This document shows, in pieces, positions 26,993 to 36,800 of a stretch of 64,000 nt of DNA (within the stretch, counting starts at the first letter, position 1; each line of letters opens with the position of its first letter). This DNA is from Kineosporiaceae bacterium SCSIO 59966 (GTDB lineage: Bacteria; Actinomycetota; Actinomycetes; Actinomycetales; SCSIO-59966): positions 1,426,001-1,490,000 of the forward strand of contig CP052876.1 in assembly GCA_020881835.1 (NCBI GenBank), given 5' to 3'. Position numbers and translations under genes: made by a program. A model generated the notes under the pieces. It saw only the letters and a program-made list of their open reading frames with translations. It was not told where the DNA came from and did not search any database.

Positions 26993-27228
26993 GTCGTCCT
27001 CCGGAGGGACTTGGGCACGTGGCCGAGCTTGCTGTACAGCGGGCAGTGCCCGAGGGCACCCGTGACGACCAGGTCCAGCCCGACGAGACCCAGGAGCACC
27101 TCGAGCACCGCCACGCCCGTGCTCGGAGAACGGGTCAGGAGCCACGCCGCTGCGACGATCGCCCCGAGACCCACGATGATCCGGCCGGCGCGCTCAGCCG
27201 GGGAGATGTTGACCGTCAACCTGGCCAC
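26989..27228 (-). CDS. Small DUF2892-like membrane protein
   Basis: 79 aa from GTG 27228, with GGAAGGG upstream. Begins VARLTVNISPAERAGRIIVG, has two helices, and ends with GHCPLYSKLG, the layout of YgaP-type DUF2892 proteins that often accompany rhodaneses. The rhodanese domain encoded by the gene at 28013 is nearby, on the same strand. The upstream 95 bp contain an imperfect inverted repeat near 27247-27266 that could be an operator. Confidence 0.72.
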   Translation of the reverse strand: MARLTVNISPAERAGRIIVGLGAIVAAAWLLTRSPSTGVAVLEVLLGLVGLDLVVTGALGHCPLYSKLGHVPKSLRRTT

Positions 27229-27323
27229 TGATCCGCCCTTCCTCTGCCGATACAAGTACGTCACTTCGTAGTCTCGGGCGAGTGGGTGGTCCGGCGACCG
27301 GGGCCAAGGTCCCGACCCGGGCC

Positions 27324-28016
27324 CTACCGGCGTCGAGACACAGGGGCCGGTGAGCGCGACCGGCGACGGCCGACGGTGCGCGTGAACGCCGCCCACTGCA
27401 AGGCGAGCACCGCCGCGCCGAGGGCGAGCAGCGGCACGCGGAACCAGTTGCCGGGCACGGGTGCACGGTGGAACGACTGCGTGTAGTGGATGAACAGGAA
27501 GTACGCCGCGTGCAGCACGGCGAGGTAGAAGACGACGTAGGCGCCGTTGTGGAGCCACTTCCACGCCGCCGGGCCGAGGAAGCGCATGGCGCGGTCGGAC
27601 GACGTCGCGAGGAGCACGAGCATCCAGCCCAGGGCCACGAGACCCACCAGGTTCGCCAGGCCGAATCCGGGTTCGAGCCGTGCCTCACGGCCGAGTTCTG
27701 GGATGAACTCGTACCCGAGCAACCGTCGCGCGCTCCACCTCGCCCACCCGTTGAGGACGAGCAGGGCGTGGACGGCTGCCGCCAGCGCGGCCCACACGCC
27801 GATCGGGCGTCGCCACGGCAGGAACCTGCCCGCGCGCGAGGACAGCTTGGCGGCCGGGCCGAGCGCGAGCGAGACGAACAGGAGCACGATCGCCGTGTCG
27901 CCGACTGCACGCCACAACCGCATGTCCGGGCTCCACTCCGGTCTGCTGGCCCAGAAGCCGACCAGGAGCAGCGCGGTCAGCACGCCCGTCCCGACGTGCC
28001 GTCCACCAGCGTTCAT
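27324..28016 (-). CDS. Ferric reductase-like heme membrane protein
   Basis: 230 aa polytopic protein with about six helices and helix-embedded histidines (AAVHALLVLNGW, WKWLHNGAYVVFYLAVLHAA), the pattern of the ferric-reductase/MsrQ transmembrane domain that carries two b hemes. It lacks the cytosolic FAD/NAD domains, so an external quinol or partner reductase must feed it. An MsrQ-like role, repairing periplasmic methionine sulfoxide with a Mo enzyme, is possible given the Mo oxidoreductase at 18187, but the two are not adjacent. Start ATG 28016 overlaps the previous stop (ATGA). Confidence 0.75.
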   Translation of the reverse strand: MNAGGRHVGTGVLTALLLVGFWASRPEWSPDMRLWRAVGDTAIVLLFVSLALGPAAKLSSRAGRFLPWRRPIGVWAALAAAVHALLVLNGWARWSARRLLGYEFIPELGREARLEPGFGLANLVGLVALGWMLVLLATSSDRAMRFLGPAAWKWLHNGAYVVFYLAVLHAAYFLFIHYTQSFHRAPVPGNWFRVPLLALGAAVLALQWAAFTRTVGRRRSRSPAPVSRRR

Positions 28017-30043
28017 GCCGATCCTCCGTCCGGGAAGGCGCGCTCCCACGCCACCATGCCGCCGTCGAGCTCCACGAGGTCCTGATAGCCGATGCCCGCC
28101 AGGGTCTGTACCGCGATCGCGCTCATCCGGCCCGTCTTGCAGTACACGGCCAGCGGCGTGCCGCGGTCCGGGGGCAGCTCGTCGGCCCGGGTCCGCAGCT
28201 CGTCGAAGGGGATGGCGGCGTCCGTGCCGGGGATCGACCCCTCGTCGGGGGTGTGGACGTTGAGCAGGAAGCGGTCGTCGTCCTCCACCGCGGCAGCGAA
28301 CTCGCCCGGCTCCAGTAGCCGGGCCGGTGGCGTCGCTGGGGTCGCGCCGGCCTCCGGCTGCCGGGGCGATCCCGAGCATCCGGTGGCCAGCACCATGGTC
28401 CCGCCTGCCTGCAGCAGGACGTCGCGGCGACGCACGGCCCGGTCGGCCCGGTCCGCCGTGCCGCGCTGCCGTGCCGTCGGCCGGCGTCCTCGTCCGGCGC
28501 GCAGCCCGAGAGCGGCTCCGGCCAGGCCCACGAGGACCAGAAGCCCCTCGGGCCCGGCGCCCAGGCGTGCCGCGACGGTGAGGCCGCCGCGCAGGGGGAG
28601 GGTGGCGGTCAGCGTCTCGGCGGTGAAGTGGTCCGAGACCTCCACCATGTCACCGGTCGGCGTGATGAGGGCGCTCACTCCAACGGTCGAGATGTGCACC
28701 ACCGATCGCCCGAGCTCGACCGCCCGCAGGCGCGACATCGCCAGCTGCTGCACGCTCTCGTCGGTGCGGCCGAAGGTGGCGTTGTTGGTCTGGACGACGA
28801 GCAGGTCCGCGCCGCCGCGGACCGCCTCTCGCAGGAGGTCGTCGAAGGCCACCTCGAAGCAGATCGCCGTGCCCACCGTCGCGGGGCCGACGGTCAGCAC
28901 GTTGGGGCCGGTGCCCGCGACGAAGTCCCGCCGCACCAGGTCGACCTTGTCGCTGATCCGCCGGAAGAACGACCGGTACGGCACGTACTCGGCGAACGGC
29001 ACCGGCCGGCGCTTGACGTACTGCTGGCCGGGACCTTTGCCGGGCTCCCAGACCATGCTCACGTTGCTCAGCTTGTCCGCCGGTTCCTGCAGGACCGTGC
29101 CCAGCAGCAGGGGGACGCCGACCGCGTCGACCGCGCCGGAGATCACCGCGTCGGCGTCGGGGTTCCGCAGCGGGTCGATGTCGCTGCTGTTCTCCGGCCA
29201 CACGACGAGGTCAGGCGGCCGCGCGCGCCCGTCGGCCACCGCGCGGGCCAGCTCGCGGGTCGCCGCGGCGTGGTTGTCGAGGACCGCCCGGCGCTCGGCG
29301 TTGAAGTCCAGCCCCGCCTTGGGCACGTTCCCCTGCACCGCCGCGACGTCCACCGAGCCGGTGCCGTCCCCGGGGCGCGGCACGGCGGCCCCGACGGCCA
29401 TGACGGCCGTGGCCAGCGCCGCGCTCACGGCGGCTGCCGGCAGGGACCGCCGGCGCCCGCGGGCGCGCAGAGCCCGCAGCCCGGCGTGCGCGAGGAGGAC
29501 ACCGGCGGCCGCCACCGCGAACGACACCAGCGGCGCCCCGCCCAGTGCTGCAAGCCCGAGGGTGGGCGCGTCGGCCTGGGAGAACGCGAGACGACCCCAC
29601 GGGAAGCCGCCGAACGGGGTCCGGGAGCGCAGCGCTTCCTGCGCGACCCACAGGGCCCCGACCACCACGGCCTGGGGGACCGCTCGTCGGGTGGCCCGCA
29701 GGCCCAGGACGGCGACCGCCCCGAAGGCTGCGACGTACAGCGCCTGCAGGGTCGCCAGAGCCAGCCACGGCATCGCACCCACGTAGATGCCCGACCAGGC
29801 CACGTGCGGCACGAAGAAGGCCAGGCCGAACACCATGCCGAGCAGCGCACCGCCGCGCACGCCGCGCCCGTGCACGGCGAACAGGAACACCGCCAGGGCA
29901 ACGGGTGCCAGCGGCCACCAGCCGACGCCGGGGAACGCCAGGTCGAGGAGGAGCCCGGAGCCGAGGGCCAGGACGACCGCGGCCGGTGTCGGCACCGTCG
30001 GGAAGCCGGGCGTACCGCTCGGACGCTCGACGTTCTCCACCAC
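28013..30043 (-). CDS. lnt: Fusion: apolipoprotein N-acyltransferase plus rhodanese domain
   Basis: 676 aa from GTG 30043, chosen because AGGGG lies 6 nt upstream. The first ~515 residues are Lnt: hydrophobic helices, then a nitrilase-type domain with Glu in VVWPENSSDIDP, Lys in VKRRPVPFAEYVP and Cys in VGTAICFEVAFDD. Without an intervening stop, the frame enters RRRDVLLQAGGTMVLATGC, which looks like a Tat lipoprotein signal, then a rhodanese domain with active site AVYCKTGRMSA. A GTG at 28435 could start a separate rhodanese but has no ribosome-binding sequence. So this is either a genuine fusion or two genes whose stop was lost. Confidence 0.82.
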   Translation of the reverse strand: MVENVERPSGTPGFPTVPTPAAVVLALGSGLLLDLAFPGVGWWPLAPVALAVFLFAVHGRGVRGGALLGMVFGLAFFVPHVAWSGIYVGAMPWLALATLQALYVAAFGAVAVLGLRATRRAVPQAVVVGALWVAQEALRSRTPFGGFPWGRLAFSQADAPTLGLAALGGAPLVSFAVAAAGVLLAHAGLRALRARGRRRSLPAAAVSAALATAVMAVGAAVPRPGDGTGSVDVAAVQGNVPKAGLDFNAERRAVLDNHAAATRELARAVADGRARPPDLVVWPENSSDIDPLRNPDADAVISGAVDAVGVPLLLGTVLQEPADKLSNVSMVWEPGKGPGQQYVKRRPVPFAEYVPYRSFFRRISDKVDLVRRDFVAGTGPNVLTVGPATVGTAICFEVAFDDLLREAVRGGADLLVVQTNNATFGRTDESVQQLAMSRLRAVELGRSVVHISTVGVSALITPTGDMVEVSDHFTAETLTATLPLRGGLTVAARLGAGPEGLLVLVGLAGAALGLRAGRGRRPTARQRGTADRADRAVRRRDVLLQAGGTMVLATGCSGSPRQPEAGATPATPPARLLEPGEFAAAVEDDDRFLLNVHTPDEGSIPGTDAAIPFDELRTRADELPPDRGTPLAVYCKTGRMSAIAVQTLAGIGYQDLVELDGGMVAWERAFPDGGSA

Positions 30044-30067
30044 GTGCAGCCCCTGTCGTCGACGATC

Positions 30068-30084
30068 TCCGATCGCGGATAGTA
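30068..30084 (-). promoter_or_regulatory. TACTA-N7-TAGTA-like site upstream of lnt
   Basis: Plus strand TCCGATCGCGGATAGTA; in the direction of lnt it reads TACTATCCGCG, with TACTAT as a possible -10. It is 25 bp upstream of the lnt start. The weaker half-site TCCGA is shared with the ccdA site at 39365. Confidence 0.5.
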
Positions 30085-30101
30085 GTAGCACGCCGGACGG
30101 T

Positions 30102-30120
30102 CTTCATCGAACCTTCGTCG
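30102..30120 (+). promoter_or_regulatory. CTTCANNNAACCTT box upstream of HMA/csoR
   Basis: Sequence CTTCATCGAACCTTCGTCG, with CTTC repeats 11 bp apart and a third CTTC 9 bp on. It lies 98 bp upstream of the HMA gene, upstream of the CsoR palindrome, so activator and repressor inputs may combine here. Confidence 0.5.
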
Positions 30121-30163
30121 CTTCTTGCGCCGGGGCGCCGGCCTCGGGGTGCTTCCATCGAAG

Positions 30164-30178
30164 TACCCCACCGGGGTA
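30164..30178 (+). promoter_or_regulatory. CsoR-type operator upstream of HMA/csoR
   Basis: Perfect palindrome TACCCCACCGGGGTA, 39 bp before the HMA start. G-tract-containing palindromes with TACCC/GGGTA arms are the recognised form of CsoR-family operators. Adjacent csoR implies copper-relieved autoregulation. Confidence 0.8.
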
Positions 30179-30217
30179 GGGCACCCCCGGAACGGTGGCC
30201 AGTGAGGAGGCTGACAG

Positions 30218-30460
30218 GTGGTGACGGGAACGTATGCGGTCCGTGGGCTGAAGTGCGGACTCTGCCTCGCCGCGGTGATGGATCGACTGCGGTCGCTGGC
30301 CGGCGTGACGCGAGTGCGGGTGGACCTGGTGCGTGGAGGCCAGTCCCCGGTGGTCGTGACGTCCGACAGCGCACCCAGCAGTGAGTCGGTCCGCGAGGCC
30401 GTCCGGGACGCCGGCTTCGAGCTGGTCACCGGGCGGAAAGGGGGCCGTGGTGATCCATGA
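30218..30460 (+). CDS. HMA-domain copper chaperone (CopZ-like)
   Basis: 80 aa. Single heavy-metal-associated domain; metal motif GLKCGLC at residues about 10-16, then LAGVTRVRVDLV and VREAVRDAGFEL. GAGGAGG precedes the GTG. It overlaps csoR by 14 bp. Expected to carry Cu(I) in the cytosol, perhaps to CopA at 39479, whose own N-terminal domains have lost the CxxC. Confidence 0.88.
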   Translation: MVTGTYAVRGLKCGLCLAAVMDRLRSLAGVTRVRVDLVRGGQSPVVVTSDSAPSSESVREAVRDAGFELVTGRKGGRGDP

Positions 30461-30731
30461 CGACCCCGGGAGGCAGGACCTCCTCAACCGGCTCAGCCGC
30501 ATCGAGGGGCAGGTCCGCGGGATCTCCCGGATGGTGGAGGGCGACGTCTACTGCATCGACATCCTGACCCAGGTGTCGGCCGCCTCGCGGGCCCTGCAGT
30601 GCGTGGCCCTGCGGCTCCTGGACGACCACATGCAGAGCTGTCTCGCCCAGGCCGCCGGATCCGGGGGGTCTGTCGACGCCGGCAAGCTCAAGGAGGCCTC
30701 GGACGCCATCGCCAGGCTGGTGCGCAGCTAG
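30447..30731 (+). CDS. csoR: Copper-sensing repressor CsoR
   Basis: 94 aa from GTG 30447 (AAGGGGG upstream). In this numbering the copper ligands fall at Cys36 (VYCIDIL), His61 and Cys65 (DDHMQSC), the same positions as in Mycobacterium tuberculosis CsoR. The N-terminal RLSRIEGQVRGISRM is the DNA-binding helix region. It represses genes with TACCC/GGGTA palindromes; two such sites are in the window, at 30164 and 39410. Its stop shares CTAG with the convergent DUF998 gene. Confidence 0.95.
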   Translation: MVIHDDPGRQDLLNRLSRIEGQVRGISRMVEGDVYCIDILTQVSAASRALQCVALRLLDDHMQSCLAQAAGSGGSVDAGKLKEASDAIARLVRS

Positions 30732-31372
30732 CCGGGAGGTCGACCTCCCGGCGGCGGCGCCGCTCGCGCCAGCCGGGCGGCCGTCGACAGCTCCCAGAGC
30801 GCGAAAGCCGCGAGGGCCGCGCGTTCGGCCAGCCCTGGCGTCCATCCGGTCCGCAGCGCGACCACGAGCCATGCCGTGCTCGCGCCCGCCAGGGCTGTCA
30901 GCGCGACTGCGCGCCGGGCATACGACCGCCAGCCCGGACTGGCCCGGAAGGCCGACGCCAGTGCGAGCAGCGCGGCCAGCTCGACCGCGAAGGACGCCGT
31001 GGCAGCGCTCCGGTGGACGACGCCGGCAGCCGACTCGGGAGCGCCGGGCGCGTCGGTGCGGAAGACCCCCGTCAGGAGCAGGCCCACGCTGGCGAGGGCG
31101 AACGTCACGACCCCCAGTCGAGCCGCCCCCGAGCGCCCGAGCGCACGGGCGAGGCCGACGCTGAGGGCGACGTTCCCCGCGCCGTGGGCGAGGACCCCCA
31201 GGGCGAACAGGCCGCCCCAGCGGCCGTTCGCGTAGTCGCTCACCAGGTCGTCGAGGGGGCTCAGGTCCCTCCGGACGGCGTGCAGGACGGCGACCACGCC
31301 GAGAAACGCGATCACGCCGACCACACCGGCCAGTCCGCCCCATCGCGTGACGGGGACGGTCATCCGCGTCAC
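30728..31372 (-). CDS. DUF998-like membrane protein
   Basis: 214 aa, about six hydrophobic helices, with LSPLDDLVSDYANGRWGGLF near the N-terminus and a C-terminal helix. Homologous to the uncharacterised DUF998 type; no catalytic motif is evident. GTG 31372 overlaps the MFS stop (GTGA), so the two are one operon. It ends tail-to-tail with csoR, sharing CTAG. Confidence 0.72.
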   Translation of the reverse strand: MTRMTVPVTRWGGLAGVVGVIAFLGVVAVLHAVRRDLSPLDDLVSDYANGRWGGLFALGVLAHGAGNVALSVGLARALGRSGAARLGVVTFALASVGLLLTGVFRTDAPGAPESAAGVVHRSAATASFAVELAALLALASAFRASPGWRSYARRAVALTALAGASTAWLVVALRTGWTPGLAERAALAAFALWELSTAARLARAAPPPGGRPPG

Positions 31373-32559
31373 GGCTGCGCCCGGAGGCGAGCGGTGAGGC
31401 CGAGGGCACCGGCCGCGAGCAGCAGCACGCCGCCAAGGTAGTAGACCGCCTGGATGCCCAGCGTGTCGGCGAGCAGGCCGCCCGCGCCGAGACTGGCCAG
31501 CCGGCCGGACTGCCACAGCAGGTCCATGGTGGCGAAGACCCGGCCGCGGAGTCGGTCATGGACCCGTGCCTGAAGCACGGAGCTGAAGGTGACCGAGCCG
31601 ACGCTGGTGCCGACGCCGTAGACGCTCAGCGCGGCGGCGGCCACGGGGAGCGAGCGCGACGAGGCCAGCACGAGGTCGACGACGCCCCGCACGGCGTAGG
31701 GGCCGAACACGAAGGCGGGGCGGGCCGGGTCCGGCACGAACCGGAGGAGGAGCAGCGGGCCGATCGCCGCTCCGATGCCGATGGCTCCGAGCAGCAGCCC
31801 GTAGGCGCCGGGGCCGGCGTCCAGGTGCTCGGCGACGAGCACCACGAGGAGCGCGCTGGTGGCTCCCGCGGACAGCGCCGCGAGCAGCTGGCCGAGTGCC
31901 AGGGCCCGCAGCATGGGGTCCGTGGCGACCACGTTCGCGCCTTCGCGGGCGTCGGCAACCAGGCGCCGTCGTCCTACCTCCCGGGGCGGCTCCCGGAGCC
32001 GGAGGCCGATCAGCACCGCGTCGGACACCAGGTAGGTCACCGAGTCGAGCGCGAAGGCCCACCCCGGCCCGACCGACACGACGAGGCCGCCGGCCGCCGG
32101 CGCCAGGACGACCTGGGAGAGCACCGCGGTCGTCCAGATGCCGGAGTTGGCGGCCGGCAGCTGCTCGGGGCGGACCAGCGACGGCAGCACCGACTGCGCG
32201 GCCGGGTTGAAGAACACCGACGCGGCGGACATCCCGAACGCAACCGCGTAGACCGTCACCACGTCGCCGTGCCGGAGCGCCAGCACCCCGGCCAGCACGG
32301 CACGGACGACGTCACTCACCACCAGGACCGCCACCCGCGGGACGCGGTCCACGAGGACGCCGGCCAGCGGGGCGAGGAGCAGCACCGGCAGGATCTCGGC
32401 GACGACGACGCCCGCCACCCCCAGCCCGGATCCGGTGAGCCGGTAGACGACGACCGCGAGGGCGACGAACCGGAACGTGTCGCCCCACTGGCTGACCGTC
32501 CGGGCCCCCCACAGCCGGCGGTAGTCCGGCACGGCGAACACAGACCGGAGAGCCGACAC
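31369..32559 (-). CDS. MFS efflux transporter
   Basis: 396 aa, twelve predicted helices, MFS_3/enterobactin-exporter-like. Begins SVFAVPDYRRLWGARTVSQW; the cytoplasmic loop motif LAGVLVDRVPRVAVLVVSD matches the A-like motif between helices 2 and 3. Substrate unknown. The start is a GTG with only a weak ribosome-binding sequence, 66 bp from the divergent NiCoT gene. Confidence 0.85.
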   Translation of the reverse strand: MSALRSVFAVPDYRRLWGARTVSQWGDTFRFVALAVVVYRLTGSGLGVAGVVVAEILPVLLLAPLAGVLVDRVPRVAVLVVSDVVRAVLAGVLALRHGDVVTVYAVAFGMSAASVFFNPAAQSVLPSLVRPEQLPAANSGIWTTAVLSQVVLAPAAGGLVVSVGPGWAFALDSVTYLVSDAVLIGLRLREPPREVGRRRLVADAREGANVVATDPMLRALALGQLLAALSAGATSALLVVLVAEHLDAGPGAYGLLLGAIGIGAAIGPLLLLRFVPDPARPAFVFGPYAVRGVVDLVLASSRSLPVAAAALSVYGVGTSVGSVTFSSVLQARVHDRLRGRVFATMDLLWQSGRLASLGAGGLLADTLGIQAVYYLGGVLLLAAGALGLTARLRAQP

Positions 32560-32590
32560 CCCGCCATCATCTCCGTCCGGCGACCTTGTT

Positions 32591-32601
32591 GAGAACTTCT
32601 C
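32591..32601. promoter_or_regulatory. GAGAA-C-TTCTC palindrome between MFS and NiCoT genes
   Basis: Perfect 11-bp inverted repeat in the 66-bp divergent gap, 24 bp before the NiCoT start. A metal-responsive regulator could bind here, but the arms do not match a consensus I know. Confidence 0.4.
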
Positions 32602-32625
32602 GCAGGAGAGCGGTACGGTGGGCCC

Positions 32626-33762
32626 GTGGCCTCGTCGCACGGCAGCCTGCGCTCGCACCTGGCCTTCTCGCGGTCGGAGAGGCGCCGCCTGGTGTCGATC
32701 TACGGCGTCGTGCTCGCCCTGCACCTCGCCGGCTTCGGGCTGTTCGCCTACTACGACGGCGAGGCCGGCTCCGGGGGCGGCCTGCTGTACGCGGGTGCGG
32801 CGGCGGCCGCGTACGCCCTCGGCGCACGACACGCCTTCGACGCCGACCACATCGCGGCCATCGACGACACCACCAGGTACCTGCTGCAGAAGGGGCAGCG
32901 GCCGCTCGGCGCAGGGCTGGCCTTCTCGCTCGGGCACTCCACCGTCGTGCTGGTCCTGTCGGTCGGCGTCGCCGTCGCGACTCAGGCAGCCGTACGGTTC
33001 CGTGACGACTTCGCCGACACCGGGGGTCTCATCGGCGCCCTGGTCTCGGGGACGTTCCTCTACCTGATCGCCAGCTTGAACCTCGTCGTCCTCGCCGGGG
33101 TGGTCCGGACGTGGCGGGCGGCCCGGTCCGGACGCCACCAGCCGGAGGAGCTGGAGCGGCTCCTGGCCCAGCGCGGGCTGATGAACCGCCTGTTCCGTGG
33201 CCGCTACGACCGCCTCGTGGACCGCAGCTGGAAGCTGTACGTCGTCGGCCTGCTGTTCGGGCTCGGGTTCGACACCGCCACCCAGGTGGCGGCGATAGGC
33301 CTGGCCGCCGGGGCGGCTGCCGGTGGCACGCTCCCGCCGCTCGCGATCGTCGCGCTGCCGCTGGTGTTCGCCGCCGGCATGAGCCTCATGGACGTCACCG
33401 ACGGCGTGTTCATGGCCAAGGCGTACTCGTGGGCCTTCACGAACCCGCTGCGCAAGATCTACTACAACATCACGATGACCGGGCTGTCGGTGTTCGTCGC
33501 GTTCGGCATCGGCACGGTGCAGATCGCGAACCTGCTCTCGGAGCGGTACGGGCTCACCGACGTCCAGCCGTTCCGGGCGCTGGCGGCTCTGGACCTGACA
33601 CTGATCGGCGTCCTGGTCGTGGCCACGTTCCTCGTCGGCTGGGTCGGTGCCCTGGTGCTGTGGAAGGTGCGCCGGTACGACGAGCGCTACCCGCCCGGGG
33701 CGGCCGAGCCCGACCTGGCGGGGACCCTTCCACCGGCCCCTGACCCCCGGCGGGTCGGTTGA
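32626..33762 (+). CDS. Nickel/cobalt permease, NiCoT family (HoxN/NixA type)
   Basis: 378 aa, eight helices. The signature RHAFDADHIAAIDDTTR is intact, as are FSLGHSTVV, LGFDTATQVA and GMSLMDVTDGVFM. Imports Ni2+ or Co2+. No urease or hydrogenase is in the window, so the metal may serve cobalamin or other chromosomal enzymes. It lies next to a divergent MFS gene. Confidence 0.92.
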   Translation: MASSHGSLRSHLAFSRSERRRLVSIYGVVLALHLAGFGLFAYYDGEAGSGGGLLYAGAAAAAYALGARHAFDADHIAAIDDTTRYLLQKGQRPLGAGLAFSLGHSTVVLVLSVGVAVATQAAVRFRDDFADTGGLIGALVSGTFLYLIASLNLVVLAGVVRTWRAARSGRHQPEELERLLAQRGLMNRLFRGRYDRLVDRSWKLYVVGLLFGLGFDTATQVAAIGLAAGAAAGGTLPPLAIVALPLVFAAGMSLMDVTDGVFMAKAYSWAFTNPLRKIYYNITMTGLSVFVAFGIGTVQIANLLSERYGLTDVQPFRALAALDLTLIGVLVVATFLVGWVGALVLWKVRRYDERYPPGAAEPDLAGTLPPAPDPRRVG

Positions 33763-33805
33763 GGAGGCGTCTCGCCGCGATCTCCTATGCGCCATAGTGG
33801 CCCTC

Positions 33806-36800
33806 GTGGAGACGCTGCGTCACCCAGTAGAGCCGGCCTGGACGGCGCCGACCGGAGCCGCCCCGCCGCAGGATGCGGTGATCTTCGACATGGACGGCGT
33901 GGTCACGGACACCGCCGGCGTGCACGCCCAGGCGTGGAAGCAGCTGTTCGACGACGTCCTGGCCGATCCGCGCACGGGTCCCGCGGGGGAGCCGTTCGAC
34001 GTGGACGCCGACTACCGCCGCTACGTGGACGGCCGGTCCCGGGAGGACGGCGTGGCCGCCTTCCTGGCCTCCCGCGGGATCGACGTCCCGCTCGGGACGC
34101 CGAAGGACGGACCGTCGGACTGGACCGTGCACGGCCTGGCGGCCCGCAAGAACGAGCTCTACCTCGAGCTCCTCGGCCGGCACGGGGTCAAGGTGTTCGC
34201 CGGCACGGTGGACCTGCTGCGCCGGCTGCGTGCCGGCGGTGTGCCGGTCGCCCTGGTGACGGCCAGCCGCAACGCCGAGGCGCTGCTGGCCTCGGCGGAC
34301 CTGGTCGGGGTCTTCGACGTCGTCGTGGACGGGCAGGTCGCCGCCGACGAGGGGCTGCCCGGCAAGCCTGATCCGGCCATGTTCCTGGAGGCGGCCCGCC
34401 GGCTCGGGGTGCCCGCGGCCCGGACCGCCGTGGTCGAGGACGCCACGTCGGGCGTCGAGGCGGCGCGTCGTGGCGGTTTCGGGCTCGTGGTGGGCGTGGC
34501 CCGGTCCGGTAACCGGGAGCAGCTCGAGGGCGCCGGGGCGGACGTCGTGGTCGAGGACGTCTCGCAGCTCGACCTGGGCGCCCTGCGGACCGATCCGTGG
34601 CTGCTCGTCTACGAGGGGTTCGATCCGGCGCACGAGGGGCATCGGGAGGCGTTGACCGCTCTGGGCAACGGGTACCTGGGTACCCGGGGGGCGGCGCCGG
34701 AGCGCTCCGCCGACGGCGTGCACTACCCGGGCACGTACCTCGCCGGGGTGTACAACCGCCTGACGTCGACGGTGCACGGGCGGCAGGTGGAGGACGAGCA
34801 CCTGGTCAACGCGCCGAACTGGCTGTACCTGGACCTGCGCACCGATGTCGGTCCGTGGTGGTCCGAGGGTGGGCTGACCGGGAGCCACGAACGCCGGGAG
34901 CTGGACCTGCGCGGCGGCGTGCTGACACGGCACGCCGTCCTGACGGACCGGGCCGGGCGCCGGCTGAGGCTGACGCAGCGTCGCCTGGTCTCCATGGCCC
35001 GTCCCCACCTGGCCTGCATGCAGACCATCCTGGTGCCCGAGGGCTGGAGCGGCCGGGTGGCGGTGGCGTCCGGCGTCGACACCGCCGTCCGCAACGGCAA
35101 CGTCGCGGAGTACCGGGCTCTGGCGGACCGCCACCTGCGCACGGTGGATACGCAGGAGCGCGGGAACGGCACGTTCCTGGTCGAGGTGGAGACGACCCAG
35201 AGCCGAGTCCGCATCGCGACTGCCGTCCGGACGACGGTCGCCGTTGCCGGCGCGGTTCCGCCGCCGGCCTGGAACGCGGGGGAGCGGCCAGCCCACCGGT
35301 TCGACCTGCCGCTGCGGGACGGTGAGCCGACCACGATCGAGAAGACCGTAGCGGTGTACACCTCCCGGGACCGGGCGATCTCGTCCGCCGGGCTGGCTGC
35401 GATGAGCGAAATAGCCCGCGCACCAGGAGGTTTCGCCGACCTACTGCCCGACCACGACGCCGCGTGGGCGCGACTCTGGCAGCGCTTCGGCATCGACCTG
35501 GACGCCGACCGCCAGACGAGGTTGGTGCTCAACCTGCACGTCTTCCACTTGCTCCAGTCGGTGTCGCCGAACACCGCGGACGTCGACGCCGGCGTGCCGG
35601 CCCGCGGCCTGCACGGCGAGGGGTACCGAGGTCACGTCTTCTGGGACGAGCTCTTCGTGCTCCCCGTGGTCACCCCGCACCTGCCGTGGGTCGGTCGTGC
35701 GCTGCTGGACTACCGGCACCGGCGGCTGGACGCCGCCCGCCGCGCAGCGACCCGGGCCGGGCTCGCGGGCGCCATGTTCCCGTGGCAGAGCGGCAGCGAC
35801 GGCCGCGAGGAGACCCCGCAGCAGCTGTACAACCTCCGGTCCGGGCGGTGGATGCCGGACAACTCCCGCCGGCAGCGCCACGTCGGGCTCGCGGTGGCGT
35901 ACAACGCCTGGCAGTACTACCAGGCCACCGGGGACGTCGCTTGGCTGGCGCACCGGGGAGCCGATCTCGTCGTCGAGGTGGCGCGGCTCTTCGCCAGCCT
36001 TGCCACGTACGACGCCGCCGACGACCGGTTCCACATCGCCGGCGTGATGGGGCCCGACGAGTACCACGACGGCTACCCGGACGCGCCGGGGCAGGGCTTG
36101 CGGGACAACGCGTACACCAACGTGCTCGCGGCCTGGGTCCTCAGCCGAGCCGGTGACGTCCTGGCCCTGACCGAGGGGCACGACTGCGACGAGCTGCGGT
36201 CCCGGCTGCGGCTCCGGGACGACGAACCGACCGCGTGGGACCACCTCAGCCGCCGGCTGGCCGTGCCGCTCCACGACGGCGTGGTCAGCCAGTTCGCCGG
36301 GTACGAGGACCTCCTCGAGCTGGACTGGGAGGCCTACCGTGCCCGGTACGGCAACATCGGCCGGCTGGACCTCATCCTGGAGGCCGAGGGCGACACCACC
36401 AACCGCTACAAGCTCGCCAAGCAGGCCGACGTCCTCATGCTCGTCTACCTGCTGGGGCCCGACGGTGTCCTGGGGGTGCTCGACCAGCTCGGCTACCAGA
36501 CCTCGCCGGACCTGCTGCCCCGCACCGTCGACTACTACCTCGCCCGCACCGCGCACGGCTCCACCCTGAGCCGGGTCGTCCACGCTTCGGTGCTGGCCCG
36601 CATGGACCCGGCGCGCGCGTGGACGACGTTCCGCGAGGCGCTGGCCGCCGACCTGGACGACACGCAGGGCGGGACGACCAGCGAGGGCATCCACCTCGGG
36701 GCGATGGCGGGGACGATCGACATCGTCACGCGGTCGTTCGCCGGGGCGCAGCTGCAGGACGGCGTCGTGGCGTTCGACCCGCGGCTGCCGGAGGGGCTGG

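Noticed and set aside
32560-32625. Possible cobalamin or nickel riboswitch before NiCoT
   Set aside because: The gap is only 66 bp, too short for a cobalamin riboswitch; only a simple 11-bp palindrome is visible.
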